Source: Solimicrobium silvestre
GTDB taxonomy: Bacteria > Pseudomonadota > Gammaproteobacteria > Burkholderiales > Burkholderiaceae_D
Length of the DNA: 64,000 nt
Reading direction: 5' to 3'
NCBI RefSeq assembly: GCF_002976435.1
Contig: NZ_PUGF01000004.1
Coordinates: 124,001-188,000, forward strand
Every line of letters starts with the position of its first letter. Within the stretch, counting starts at the first letter, position 1. Both the position numbers and the translations under genes were made by a program. Below are positions 1-8,736 of this stretch, one piece after another. Below the pieces are notes generated by a model. It did no database searches. It worked only from the letters and a program-made list of their open reading frames with translations, and was not told the DNA's origin.

Positions 1-1404
1 GCCGAAGCGCACAACCATCTTGGAATCGCCCTCAGAGAACAGGAGCGATTAACCGAAGCCGAACAAAGCTACCGCAACGCCTTGCGGCTAAAGCCGGACT
101 ATGTGGACGTGCATTACAATTTGGGCAATGCTCTGAGCGAGCTCGACCGCATTCCCGAAGCCGAAGTTTGCTATCACCGGGCTTTGGAATTCAACCCTGA
201 CTACGCGGAAGCGCATAATAATTTGGGTATAGCATTAAAAACGGCGGGCCGCCTCGAAGAGGCCAAACTATCGTTGGAAAAGGCGATGTCCATCAACCCG
301 GAGTTTCTCGAACCGTACGTCGGCATTGCCTCCTTAAAGACCTATCGCGAAAACGACCCGCAAATCGCCCTGCTCGAAAAACAATTGGCCACCGTGCATG
401 AATTGAAACCAGAAGCGCAGATACGGTTCTGGTTTGCGATCGGCAAAATGTACGAAGACTTGGGGCGCTTCGATGCATCTTTTTCTGCGTACGAGAAGGG
501 AAACCGATTGAAATTTTCCTCAGTGACGTGGGATGAGGAGAAAGAAATTGCTTTCATCGATCGAATCAAGAAATTATTTACCAAAGTGTTTTTCGATCGT
601 TCCGACGCCTTAGCAGACATGACAAATCGTCAGCCCACATCAAATATTGCGTCAGAAAGAACGCCGATATTTATACTCGGCATGCCGCGTTCCGGAACCT
701 CACTTTTGGAGCAAATACTTTCGACGCATCCTAGTGTCTTTGGCGCCGGTGAGTTGGTGATCATGAAGGAAGTGATTGTGAACGCCGCGCTCAGCGAAGA
801 TTATCTGCATTATCCCGATGCCATTGCGAATTTCTCTCTGGAGCAATGGCATCAACTTGGACAAAGCTATCTGGACAAGGTATGGGAATTGGCTCCGCAC
901 TCCTCGCATATCACGGACAAAATGCCAGCCAATTTTTTGCACATAGGAATGATCCACCTGATGTTCCCAAACGCGAAAATTATTCATGCCATGCGTGATC
1001 CGATGGACTCGTGTTTCTCCTGCTATTCACGCATATTTAGCAAAAACAATCTCGCCTTTTCCTATGATCTCAATTCCCTGGGTCATTACTACAACCGCTA
1101 TATCACTTTGATGGAACACTGGCATACCGTGCTCCCTGCGGGTACGATTTTGGATTGTCGCTACGAAGATCTGGTTGAGAATACCGAAGCCCAGGCAAAG
1201 CGGATTCTGCACTACATAGGATTACCATGGGATGAGCGGTGTCTTGATTTTCATAAAAACAAACGCCGCGTGAAAACTGCCAGCCAGGCGCAGGTACAGA
1301 AGCCGATCTACAAAAGCTCTGTGGCGCGTTGGAAGCATTATAAGAAGTATCTTGGTCCATTGGAGGAGCTGATAAATCGACGCAACCGTGAGCTTAACGC
1401 TTGA
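1..1404 (+). CDS. TPR-repeat sulfotransferase, 5' end outside window
   Basis: The frame is open from base 1, so the start lies to the left of the window. The N-terminal part is tandem tetratricopeptide repeats (AEAHNNLGIAL and LRLKPDYVDVHYNLGNAL type units). The C-terminal part is a sulfotransferase domain with the 5'-phosphosulfate-binding P-loop GMPRSGTSLLEQIL and a later 3'-phosphate region around MRDPMDSCFSCY. Proteins of this family move a sulfate group from PAPS to an acceptor; TPR-sulfotransferase fusions are common in proteobacteria and their acceptors are mostly unknown. A strong hairpin follows the TGA, so this is probably the last gene of its transcript. A second, TPR-less sulfotransferase lies at 51320-52201. 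Confidence 0.85.
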   Translation, partial: AEAHNHLGIALREQERLTEAEQSYRNALRLKPDYVDVHYNLGNALSELDRIPEAEVCYHRALEFNPDYAEAHNNLGIALKTAGRLEEAKLSLEKAMSINPEFLEPYVGIASLKTYRENDPQIALLEKQLATVHELKPEAQIRFWFAIGKMYEDLGRFDASFSAYEKGNRLKFSSVTWDEEKEIAFIDRIKKLFTKVFFDRSDALADMTNRQPTSNIASERTPIFILGMPRSGTSLLEQILSTHPSVFGAGELVIMKEVIVNAALSEDYLHYPDAIANFSLEQWHQLGQSYLDKVWELAPHSSHITDKMPANFLHIGMIHLMFPNAKIIHAMRDPMDSCFSCYSRIFSKNNLAFSYDLNSLGHYYNRYITLMEHWHTVLPAGTILDCRYEDLVENTEAQAKRILHYIGLPWDERCLDFHKNKRRVKTASQAQVQKPIYKSSVARWKHYKKYLGPLEELINRRNRELNA

Positions 1405-1406
1405 AT

Positions 1407-1431
1407 AAATAGGCCACTAAGTGGCCTATTT
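1407..1431 (+). terminator. Hairpin terminator after the sulfotransferase gene
   Basis: Perfect 12-bp inverted repeat, 1407-1418 against 1420-1431 (AAATAGGCCACT / AGTGGCCTATTT), starting three bases after the stop codon. The A-rich left flank and T-rich right arm fit an intrinsic terminator. The right-arm sequence recurs at about 1609-1620. Confidence 0.7.
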
Positions 1432-1474
1432 CGTTCAGCTAAGCTGTAAAAAGTTGCATAACCATTTCGCCATT

Positions 1475-1570
1475 AACGTCATTCCCGCGCAGACGGGAAT
1501 CCAGGAGCTCGTAAATTGAACGCTAAAGGTACTGCGTACACTGGATCCCCGCCTGCGCGAGGATGACGTT
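1475..1570. repeat. dRS3/MITE-like inverted-repeat element
   Basis: Two 30-bp arms, 1475-1504 and 1541-1570, are inverted copies of one another with 26 of 30 matches. The left arm contains ATTCCCGCGCAGACGGGAAT, which fits the ATTCCC-N8-GGGAAT form of the dRS3 repeats known from Neisseria and of the CGTCATTCCCGCG family scattered in many beta- and gammaproteobacteria. There is no ORF inside. The rest of the 313-bp gap (1405-1717) holds only the terminator above and a second copy of AGTGGCCTATTT near 1609. Confidence 0.75.
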
Positions 1571-1717
1571 ATTGCTGTTATTGGCTTAACTAAACGGCAT
1601 TGCACTGAGTGGCCTATTTATTTCCATGCAGCGTGAGTGTAGCCAGCGCAGAGTCAGCACTGGAAATATTCAATAGAACAAAGGCCTGAAGAAATAATTT
1701 GTAGATTTAAATAAGTG

Positions 1718-2449
1718 CTACTTACGCAGCTGCTTAAAAGCATCAAATTCCCATTCCTTCATTGCCACTAACAAGCCAGTGCCGCGTTTCTTACTTAATG
1801 GGGCATCAATACACTCTTCATGCAAACTTGCCAGCTTGTTTTTTAAGCGACGTAATTCAATTTGAAATTGGTTAATTGCCGGTTCGGTCAACATGGCGTG
1901 CGCAAACTCTAAGGTCTCATTATGCTGATCATAATTACCGGATAAAAAATCATTGATACCTTGTTTAAAAAAGAATTGGCGAATTGGGCCTTTTTGCAAC
2001 CAATCGAAATCACGCTTGACGCGAAGCCGTATCCGATTGGCAGGTAATAATTCAATCATACCGATTCGATCTAATACCATTAGCCTTTTAAAAATCTCTT
2101 TTTGAGATAGATCGTAGGTCGATTCAATTTCCTGAATAGACCAGTGATTCAAAATACAAACCGTGATCAATAATAACTTGGGATCCTTCACTAATTGAGC
2201 TTCTTGATCATGAGTCAGCATATTAATTTTCATGATTGAAGCCGAAGCTTCTTGCATTATTTCTGCCATCGTAAAACCAAGCAACTGACTGATTTGCGCC
2301 AATCGCTCCAGCGTAAATCGCTCACTGGCAAACAATCGCTTCACTCCCGCCTCAGACATATCAAGCTCCTTGGCAAGATCCCGATACGTCATCCCTTGTG
2401 CCTTTAGTTGACGTTTTAAGGCATTAACAATTTGAGTGATTTCGGTCAT
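1718..2449 (-). CDS. XRE-family helix-turn-helix regulator
   Basis: A 243-residue protein. Residues about 10-60 form a Cro/C1-type HTH (MTYRDLAKELDMSEAGVKRLF followed by FTLERLAQISQLLGF). The remaining 180 residues are helical and carry no domain I can name; residues 100-150 look like a second winged-helix-like part (WSIQEIESTYDLSQKEIFKRL). It is divergent from the YiiX-like gene. The 5' flank holds repeated TAAGTA/TACTTA elements (about 2460-2505) that could be its own operator. The target is not known. Confidence 0.8.
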   Translation of the reverse strand: MTEITQIVNALKRQLKAQGMTYRDLAKELDMSEAGVKRLFASERFTLERLAQISQLLGFTMAEIMQEASASIMKINMLTHDQEAQLVKDPKLLLITVCILNHWSIQEIESTYDLSQKEIFKRLMVLDRIGMIELLPANRIRLRVKRDFDWLQKGPIRQFFFKQGINDFLSGNYDQHNETLEFAHAMLTEPAINQFQIELRRLKNKLASLHEECIDAPLSKKRGTGLLVAMKEWEFDAFKQLRK

Positions 2450-2565
2450 AAAAGTAGCTAATAAGTAGACTTAATGGTTAATTATAAGCAACTTACTTAA
2501 TAATACAACGCATAAATATACTTCATGTCACTGTGCGCTCTCTTCCACCAATCGAAGGAGCTGAC

Positions 2566-3300
2566 ATGTTTATCAATACAAACTCATTTCACCAATCAAA
2601 ATTCAATCCAATCTATGCATTCACGTTGATAGCTGCCGTTCTTTTTTATCCATTGCACGCTAATGCAGTTCAACTTCCCGATGTACAAAATCCAACGTCG
2701 CAATCTACATCAATTGACCAGATCGCTAAGACTCTCAAAGTCGGGGATTTAATCTTTATCCGCGTTTCAGCCAGGCCCTTTCGTGAAGTAGCTGACGCGA
2801 CCGGAACATGGACTAATCATGTCGGCATCGTTACCGATATTGATGGCTCCGAACCATTGATTGGCGAAAGTACCTTTCCGTTTTCGCGCACGACGACATT
2901 AACTAAATTTGTCGCCAGATCTGAGCAAGGTCACGTCGCTGTCACCAGACTTAAATCTGATTTATCGCCGCAACAAATTCAAATGATTCAACGTGGTGTA
3001 AAGGAGCGCTCAGGAATTTTTTACGATACGGGCTTTAATCTTCATTCGCATAAAGAATTTTGCTCCCGATTTGTTTATGAAGTCGTGAAGGATGCGACAG
3101 GGGTCTCTATTGGAAAAATTGAAACGTTCAAAGAAATGCTGGCGAGTCGGCCGGATATTAATTTAGGATTTTGGAAGGTTTGGTATTTCGGTCAAATTCC
3201 CTGGGAAAGAGAAACCATCACCCCTGCCAGTTTATTAAATAGCCCGGAATTGAATCCGATTTTTAATGGCAACGTAGACACAACCAATCATTTAAGCTGA
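2566..3300 (+). CDS. YiiX/YebB-like permuted NlpC/P60 cysteine hydrolase
   Basis: I chose the ATG at 2566 because AAGGAG lies five bases before it; an in-frame GTG at 2533 has no such site. The 244-residue product begins with a secretion signal (hydrophobic IYAFTLIAAVLFYPL, then HANA-VQ). The domain has the order typical of circularly permuted papain-like amidases: His in TNHVGIV (about residue 85) comes before Cys in KEFCSRFVYE (about 166), after a GDLIFIR start. Family members are thought to cut amide or ester bonds in lipids or peptidoglycan; the substrate here is unknown. It ends eight bases before the membrane hydroxylase and probably shares its transcript, which suggests an envelope-lipid role. 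Confidence 0.8.
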   Translation: MFINTNSFHQSKFNPIYAFTLIAAVLFYPLHANAVQLPDVQNPTSQSTSIDQIAKTLKVGDLIFIRVSARPFREVADATGTWTNHVGIVTDIDGSEPLIGESTFPFSRTTTLTKFVARSEQGHVAVTRLKSDLSPQQIQMIQRGVKERSGIFYDTGFNLHSHKEFCSRFVYEVVKDATGVSIGKIETFKEMLASRPDINLGFWKVWYFGQIPWERETITPASLLNSPELNPIFNGNVDTTNHLS

Positions 3301-3307
3301 GGTTGCC

Positions 3308-4033
3308 ATGTCACTGACCATTATTTTTTTCGTGTTTGCTTTTTGCTTTGTTCTGGAACGTGTTATCCCCGGATGGCACCTGCCTGAAGTAAAAACTTGG
3401 CCGTTACGCGTATTAGCAATTAACTGCGTCCAACTAGGTGTTGTCTTACTCGCTGGGATAAGCTGGGAGCGCTGGCTATCAGCGTGGTCGTTATTTCATC
3501 TATCTAACCATGTGCATCCGGTTGCTGGTGGCTTAATCGCTTACTTCATCGCCACGTTTATCTTTTATTGGTGGCATAGATGGCGCCATGAATCTAATTT
3601 TCTATGGGTCGGATTTCATCAAATTCACCATAGTCCTCAGCGCATTGAAGTCATTACTTCTTTTTATAAACATCCAATCGAAATGATTGTGAACTCAATT
3701 ATTGGCAGCCTTCTTGTTTACACCTTCTTAGGATTATCACTGGAAGCCGGTGCCTTTTATACGATGCTAACTGCGCTGGGAGAATTTTTCTATCACACCA
3801 GCATTAGAACACCGCGATGGATTGGGTATTTTTTCCAGCGGCCAGAGATGCATCGCATTCATCATCAATATCAGCGTCATAAAAATAATTATGGCGATAT
3901 TACGTGGTGGGACATGCTATTTGGAACATATGAAAATCCCTTGGAATGGAAAGATCATTGTGGATTTGACGATGAAAAAGAGCAGCAATTAATCCCAATG
4001 CTTCTGTACAAAAATGTTCATAGAGATGATTAA
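3308..4033 (+). CDS. Sterol desaturase/fatty acid hydroxylase family membrane protein
   Basis: A 241-residue integral membrane protein with N-terminal transmembrane segments and the di-iron histidine clusters of the superfamily: HRWRH, HQIHH and HRIHH in order. Members use O2 to hydroxylate or desaturate lipid chains or sterol-like rings. The gene starts eight bases after the YiiX-like gene with GAGG upstream, so the two are probably co-expressed. It converges with the lipid operon on the other strand, with about 100 bases between them and no clear terminator. Confidence 0.85.
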   Translation: MSLTIIFFVFAFCFVLERVIPGWHLPEVKTWPLRVLAINCVQLGVVLLAGISWERWLSAWSLFHLSNHVHPVAGGLIAYFIATFIFYWWHRWRHESNFLWVGFHQIHHSPQRIEVITSFYKHPIEMIVNSIIGSLLVYTFLGLSLEAGAFYTMLTALGEFFYHTSIRTPRWIGYFFQRPEMHRIHHQYQRHKNNYGDITWWDMLFGTYENPLEWKDHCGFDDEKEQQLIPMLLYKNVHRDD

Positions 4034-4133
4034 TTGACAGAGAAAAGATTCACGGCAGCAGCGGTCAAGTCTACTACTTCCATAATTTATAAAGAAGCTG
4101 GAATGTTATGCTTGACCCAGAATCCGTATTATT

Positions 4134-4748
4134 TCAGTTTGCGATGAGCCATCCGCGATAACTCACAATCAAACCACTCAGCGCATATTTTATTTCGACA
4201 TTGAAGTAGAATTTGTCATTGCTTACGTATTCAAAACTGTCACCTCCCGGGCACAGGAAACCCGGCAAAGGAATTTGTAAAAATCTCCATCTCCTCACCT
4301 CGTAGTTCAATTTTCCATTTTCTGGTACTAAAGCAATACCAAAGGTAAATGGCCCAAATCGTTCGCAGATGAGGTGTTCATATTTACCTTGTCCATTGCT
4401 AATTTCGCTTCTAAATATTTTCCCATTAAAGTTGCGTTGCCAAGATTCTGCGTCGGAAGATTTTGTAATGCATACTTCAACTGGCACATCATTGCCTTCA
4501 TTGGGAAATCTAAAAATAATTAAAATGAATTTTACCAACCAGCTATTACCTCTTTTAATTTCCGCAATTCCATTAAATTTTGTCCCGGAAGGTGCATCAT
4601 GCATTTGCCGTATTTGTTCAGGAAGATCACTCCATGTACTTCCAAGTGCATTACGAAATACCGATTGTGCCGACGATTCTCGTTGATCTGTATAAATAAC
4701 CCGCTTGGCAAACAATGGCAGGTACCTGCCTAAAATTATTTTTTTCAT
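4134..4748 (-). CDS. DUF4166 domain protein
   Basis: A 204-residue protein that matches the DUF4166 pattern from memory (FRNALGSTWSDLPEQIRQMH at the start, a WQRNFNGKIF block, then RRWRFLQIPLPGFLCPGGDS). It has no signal peptide and no obvious catalytic motif. It is the last gene of a same-strand run DCC - desaturase - methyltransferase - DUF4166, with only 33 bases to the gene before. DUF4166 domains are often found with DCC proteins and lipid- or sterol-like oxidoreductases, so a role in a lipid-modification pathway is inferred; the reaction is unknown. Confidence 0.75.
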   Translation of the reverse strand: MKKIILGRYLPLFAKRVIYTDQRESSAQSVFRNALGSTWSDLPEQIRQMHDAPSGTKFNGIAEIKRGNSWLVKFILIIFRFPNEGNDVPVEVCITKSSDAESWQRNFNGKIFRSEISNGQGKYEHLICERFGPFTFGIALVPENGKLNYEVRRWRFLQIPLPGFLCPGGDSFEYVSNDKFYFNVEIKYALSGLIVSYRGWLIAN

Positions 4749-4781
4749 TTCAGTGAGCCTGTATTTTTTAAGAGTGGATCA

Positions 4782-5459
4782 TCAGTTAATTTTCACAGCA
4801 AAAAACGCCGTTACGCCAATGACTTCAAAATGGGTAATTTTAAAGTGGGCTTTTAAAAACTTTTCTAAGTCGATGGCACTGTCTTCGCTGTTATTGAAAA
4901 CACCCAATAAATTTAGAAATGACATCGCAGGCCTAGCCAGTAAATTTTTCGGAACGCCCGTGGATAGCACCGTTGTACCGAACAAAATGCCATCCTGCTT
5001 TAACAGAGGTTTCAAGTGGAGTAATGCCTGACATTTTTGACTGATGCTCCCAGGAATACAATGCAGAACATAATTAATGCTGACTGAATCGAATTGCGGA
5101 ATACTGCGTTGCATTGGTTCCAGCAAATTCTGAACGTATATTTCAGGCGCATATCGGGAAACTTTAATCTTCGTTTTTTCCAGACAAGCTTGACTGAGAT
5201 CCATTAAGGCTAAGCGCGGACTAGGTGTCGCAAATTTAATTCTATTTAATAAATAACCAGTACCAACGCCAACTTCCAGATGGCTTAAGCTCACATATTT
5301 TTTATAATGCGCATCCAGCCGCTGGATAGAACTTCCCCAAGCGTACTTGGAAATAAATCCATACAAAATGAAATCGTAAATAGATAAACTGGCTTTATTA
5401 AAATATCGCTGCGAACGTTTTACTTTGGCAATGCTTAGTTCTTGGGCAATATTATTCAT
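4782..5459 (-). CDS. Class I SAM-dependent methyltransferase
   Basis: A 225-residue protein with a Rossmann methyltransferase fold: motif I LEVGVGTGYLL, the acidic post-I strand ALMDLS, and motif IV-like FDSVSINYVLHCIPG. It has no membrane segment. It lies 19 bases after the desaturase gene on the same strand. Methyltransferases coupled with desaturases can add a methyl group to an unsaturated chain, which makes a lipid or quinone-like substrate plausible, but nothing in the sequence fixes it. Confidence 0.8.
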   Translation of the reverse strand: MNNIAQELSIAKVKRSQRYFNKASLSIYDFILYGFISKYAWGSSIQRLDAHYKKYVSLSHLEVGVGTGYLLNRIKFATPSPRLALMDLSQACLEKTKIKVSRYAPEIYVQNLLEPMQRSIPQFDSVSINYVLHCIPGSISQKCQALLHLKPLLKQDGILFGTTVLSTGVPKNLLARPAMSFLNLLGVFNNSEDSAIDLEKFLKAHFKITHFEVIGVTAFFAVKIN

Positions 5460-5478
5460 GATGATTTTCTTAAGTTAA

Positions 5479-6468
5479 TTATTGTTTAAAGTACAGACGG
5501 GCCTGTATCCAACATCTATCTGCCTTATTTTTAATGTTCAGGTCGGTTGGCATATCTGATCGCAATTCGACTAGTTCTGTTCTCACAGGAAGATCATCGG
5601 GTAACCTGATATTCCATACCAGACCAATACGGCGCAGTGCGACCAATACCCACCAGCCCGGATCCCATTCTCCTGAATGAATTCCCAATCGAGCTGATCC
5701 TGGATAGGCATGATGATTGTTGTGCCAACACTCCCCCATCGTTAATAACGAAGTGAGATGAATATTGCGGCCCTGAACAGCGGCGTCGCGTACTTCATAG
5801 TGCATGCCACCGTGGTTATGCGCAAAATATCCAATCAACCAATGTCCAAAAATTCCTGCTGTCACTCGTGCACATACGCCCCAGAATACAAATCCCCAGC
5901 CACCCCAACAATAAAACAGGATGGCGATGGGCAGTTGCTGCCACATCCATGTGTATTCTAAAAATTGATAAAATCGTTGATTTAATATGGATGATTCAAT
6001 GCGTATTTCCGGTGGATTGGTAAGCTCAAGTTCACAGTGAATTTGCCACCAGCCATCCGCCCAAAAAGATCTGCCATGCCGAAGGTAATCATGGCAGTTT
6101 GGTAAACGTTGCGCATAATCACGTAGTTCATGTTGGCGCAGCAATCCTAGTGGTCCAGCCAAGCCCACCAGTACGCCCAGATAGACGAAAAAAAACTCCA
6201 ACCATTTTGGACATTGATAGCTGTTATGTATCAATTTACGATGACTTCCCAACGAATGTCCCAGTAATAGAACGATTCCAGTACTGATCACAAATAATAT
6301 TAGTCCGGCCCAAGAAAATGTAAAAATTCCACCAACTATCGCGGCTCCTGCCATGCCCAAAAACCAGAGCGATTTGACAGGTGAATAATGAACATTCCCG
6401 ATGGTTGCACATGTAATTGAGTTCGAACTTGCCCTATGATTATCCAAGCTTGCTGGTGTAGATTTCAT
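5479..6468 (-). CDS. Membrane fatty acid (acyl-CoA) desaturase
   Basis: A 329-residue integral membrane di-iron enzyme. The conserved histidine boxes are visible as GHSLGSHRKLIH, HELRDYAQRLPNCHDYLRHG (variant second box) and HNNHHAYPGSARLG. Hydrophobic stretches flank the boxes. It would insert a double bond in an acyl chain, using O2 and an electron donor. It sits second in the lipid operon, just after the DCC protein. The second box departs from the usual HRxHH spacing, so the substrate may differ from the common delta-9 enzymes. Confidence 0.8.
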   Translation of the reverse strand: MKSTPASLDNHRASSNSITCATIGNVHYSPVKSLWFLGMAGAAIVGGIFTFSWAGLILFVISTGIVLLLGHSLGSHRKLIHNSYQCPKWLEFFFVYLGVLVGLAGPLGLLRQHELRDYAQRLPNCHDYLRHGRSFWADGWWQIHCELELTNPPEIRIESSILNQRFYQFLEYTWMWQQLPIAILFYCWGGWGFVFWGVCARVTAGIFGHWLIGYFAHNHGGMHYEVRDAAVQGRNIHLTSLLTMGECWHNNHHAYPGSARLGIHSGEWDPGWWVLVALRRIGLVWNIRLPDDLPVRTELVELRSDMPTDLNIKNKADRCWIQARLYFKQ

Positions 6469-6512
6469 AACAACCTCATATTAGTTTTTTAAGCAAAGAA
6501 TCTGTTTGTGCA

Positions 6513-6923
6513 TCACCTAGCCTGTTTTAAATTTTCGATATATTTAATTCCAAGCAATTTGAGCAACGCAGTTCGAAACGCCTTGCAGATTGGATAAAAA
6601 AACTTGGCACCAAAATTTGTACGGAACACGTAATAATTGATACGGTTAAAAATTCCAGAAGGCGAGCTCAGCAGCGTTAACATATGAATCGCATCTGGTC
6701 CGTAATAAATCGCCCCTTTGAATTTCAGTACCATGCCTTGGTCTATATCCAACCCTGCCCTAGTAATTTCATCCATTAATTCGCCGGAATTACGCGCATC
6801 GACCAGATGCAATTTCCCAACGGCGTCCCGGATACGGATGTATTTGCAATAAGTTTTGCAAACCGGGCATTCACCGTCGTACACCAGCCAAACATCCTCT
6901 GTCATTGGGTTGGTATTTTTCAT
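6513..6923 (-). CDS. DCC-family thiol-disulfide oxidoreductase-like protein (DUF393)
   Basis: A 136-residue protein with the diagnostic start VYDGECPVCKTYCKYI, holding the DxxCxxC motif of the DCC family. The family is predicted to be redox-active, but few members have been tested. It is the first gene of the minus-strand lipid operon, with 44 bases to the desaturase gene, and is divergent from the ArsR gene across an 81-base promoter region. It may supply or sense redox state for the O2-dependent desaturase; this is inference. Confidence 0.8.
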   Translation of the reverse strand: MKNTNPMTEDVWLVYDGECPVCKTYCKYIRIRDAVGKLHLVDARNSGELMDEITRAGLDIDQGMVLKFKGAIYYGPDAIHMLTLLSSPSGIFNRINYYVFRTNFGAKFFYPICKAFRTALLKLLGIKYIENLKQAR

Positions 6924-6967
6924 CTGGACTCCCTGTTTTGGTCATGGTTTAATGTGACATTCGCTGC

Positions 6968-6994
6968 TATACTACACACTAATTAACTAATTAG
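6968..6994 (+). promoter_or_regulatory. arsR promoter -10 and palindromic operator
   Basis: An extended -10 (TGC-TATACT, hexamer 6968-6973) is followed by a perfect inverted repeat at 6979-6994 (CTAATTA, two bases, TAATTAG) just before the ArsR start at 7005. The palindrome is a good candidate for ArsR autoregulation and lies between the divergent DCC and ArsR genes. Confidence 0.55.
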
Positions 6995-7004
6995 CTAAAT
7001 AAAT

Positions 7005-7328
7005 ATGAAGATCGATAAAATATTTGAAGCACTGGCTTCCACACCGCGCCGCAAGATTCTGGCTTATCTGTCGGAATCGTCGATGACTGCGGGAGAAATT
7101 TCTGAGCGTTTTGAAATGAGCAAACCATCGCTTTCCAAGCATCTGAAAATTCTTGAAAACGCAGATCTGATTCAAAGCGAAAAGAAAGGCCAGTTTGTAC
7201 ATTACAGCCTGGCTGATGATAATTTGATTGGAACACTGCACACCTGCCTGGCAACGATATGTCCAGTTGGTGGCCCTCTGGTGAGAGAAAGCGCGGCAAA
7301 AGCCAAGAAAAATGCAACTAAAACATAA
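7005..7328 (+). CDS. ArsR/SdpR-type winged-helix repressor
   Basis: A 107-residue protein with an ArsR-type winged helix: IFEALASTPRRKILAYL, recognition helix region MSKPSLSKHLKIL, wing KKGQFVHYSL. There is no paired-cysteine metal motif in the alpha-3 helix, so it is closer to the SdpR autorepressor type than to metal sensors. It is divergent from the lipid operon and is the natural candidate for its regulator. A 2OG-oxygenase-like gene follows 15 bases later. Confidence 0.85.
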   Translation: MKIDKIFEALASTPRRKILAYLSESSMTAGEISERFEMSKPSLSKHLKILENADLIQSEKKGQFVHYSLADDNLIGTLHTCLATICPVGGPLVRESAAKAKKNATKT

Positions 7329-7343
7329 CGCTAAATTGAAATA

Positions 7344-7721
7344 ATGAATAACACCTTCTCTCTAATAAAAAATTATTTCAAGACAGCATTCCGCTGGCAA
7401 CGTGGCCGTCAGATGTCGGGCTATGACAAGATGCTTCTTCTGCAAAGCATGTGGCCGCTGCCGTTTGATTGCTATATTTTGAAATTTCCGGAAGGCGCTG
7501 AAATTGCCCCGCATGTTGATGCAGTCAAACAAGGCGCGCACTACCGTTTGAATATCGTTATCAAGCGTGCCGGATCAGGCGGAGAATTTGGTTGTGCTAA
7601 TCCGATTTACACATCGAATCGCATCAAATATTTTCGCCCAGATGTGAGCGAGCATAGTGTTACCCGGGTCGATAAAGGCTCACGCTATGTATTGAGTATT
7701 GGATGGGTACGAGGTAAGTAA
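7344..7721 (+). CDS. Small 2-oxoglutarate/Fe(II) oxygenase-like protein
   Basis: A 125-residue protein, shorter than most of its superfamily. HVD (in IAPHVDAVKQGAHYRLN) and a distal His in VSEHSVTRVDKGSRYVLSIGW give the HxD...H iron triad of a jelly-roll dioxygenase, and the Arg of GSRYVLS is where 2-oxoglutarate would bind. The assignment is by motif only. It is co-oriented and close to arsR and is followed by a strong terminator. Confidence 0.6.
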   Translation: MNNTFSLIKNYFKTAFRWQRGRQMSGYDKMLLLQSMWPLPFDCYILKFPEGAEIAPHVDAVKQGAHYRLNIVIKRAGSGGEFGCANPIYTSNRIKYFRPDVSEHSVTRVDKGSRYVLSIGWVRGK

Positions 7722-7794
7722 CTGAAAATTATTGATGCGGAAACCCGTAAATTATCAACTTGAAAACACTATCAAAATTAATAGCGCACACATC

Positions 7795-7824
7795 AAAATC
7801 CCCTTGAGCACTCAAGGGGATTTT
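7795..7824 (+). terminator. Intrinsic terminator after the arsR-oxygenase pair
   Basis: Perfect 14-bp inverted repeat (7795-7808 against 7811-7824), GC-rich at the loop and ending in a T run. Confidence 0.9.
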
Positions 7825-7956
7825 TCAATTTATGAGATTCAACCCTTTGTCATTTTTTTGTAATGATTTCGTCATAAGGCTGTTGGTGGCGGAAGCCCAT
7901 ACTACTAAAACACTACAGCAAGTAGTACTCCCTAAATCAAATTAAAAGGAATCATC

Positions 7957-8736
7957 ATGAACATCGCCATTGTCCCTAAATGTGCAATAGCTGCAATTAC
8001 TTCAGCTACGATTTCAGCCGTATTACTGGCGTTCACTGCATCCCCCGCCTCCGCCGCGCCTATTAATAATATTGTTCTGGTACATGGCCAGTTTGCCGAT
8101 GCATCCGGCTGGAGGCCGGTGTACGACATTCTCACCAAAGACGGTTACAACGTAACGATGGTGCAAGAGCCGCTCACCTCATTGAGTGAGGATGTTGCCG
8201 CTACGGTGAGGGTATTAGCGCGTCAGCCGGGCCAGAGCATTCTTGTCGGTCATAGTTATGGTGGCGCGGTCATTACACAGGCCGGTACCGATCCGCATGT
8301 AGCTGGGCTGGTTTATATTGCCGCGCATGCACCTGACGAAGGCGAATCCACGGCTTCTAATAAAAATAAAATTCCAGGAAAAATACGCACGATAACGACG
8401 CCGGATGGATTTGTGTTTGTCGACCCCGCCCACTTCCATGAGGACTTTGCTGCTGATTTACCAGCCGATCAGGCCGAATTCATGGCCCGCTCACAAATAC
8501 CTGCATCAGCCAAGGTGAATACTACGCTGATCACCAACCCCGCCTGGCGCGTCAAACCAAGTTGGTACATGGTGGCAAAACAAGACCGGGCTATCAATCC
8601 TGATCTTGAACGTATGTATGCCGCCCGCGCGCATAGCCACACAGTTGAAGTAGACGGTGCACATACTATTTATATCTCCAAACCCAATGAAGTCGCTGCG
8701 ATGATCGAAGATGCTGCAAAATCACTTGGCAATTAA
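7957..8736 (+). CDS. Exported alpha/beta hydrolase
   Basis: A 259-residue protein with a signal peptide ending near ASPASAAP. The fold is read from VLVHGQFADASGW (oxyanion loop), the nucleophile elbow GHSYGG, and a C-terminal His in VDGAHTIYISKP; the Asp is probably in AKQDRAINPD. AGGA lies before the ATG. Related secreted hydrolases in beta- and alphaproteobacteria are esterases of unknown substrate. It stands alone, between a terminator and a two-component system. The 141 bases that follow hold a GC-rich inverted repeat (CCGCCGC/GCGGCGG, about 8758-8792) without a T run. Confidence 0.85.
   Translation: MNIAIVPKCAIAAITSATISAVLLAFTASPASAAPINNIVLVHGQFADASGWRPVYDILTKDGYNVTMVQEPLTSLSEDVAATVRVLARQPGQSILVGHSYGGAVITQAGTDPHVAGLVYIAAHAPDEGESTASNKNKIPGKIRTITTPDGFVFVDPAHFHEDFAADLPADQAEFMARSQIPASAKVNTTLITNPAWRVKPSWYMVAKQDRAINPDLERMYAARAHSHTVEVDGAHTIYISKPNEVAAMIEDAAKSLGN

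Noticed and set aside
4369-5031. Plus-strand frames opposite the DUF4166 and methyltransferase genes
   Set aside because: Antisense shadows without ribosome sites or domain patterns.
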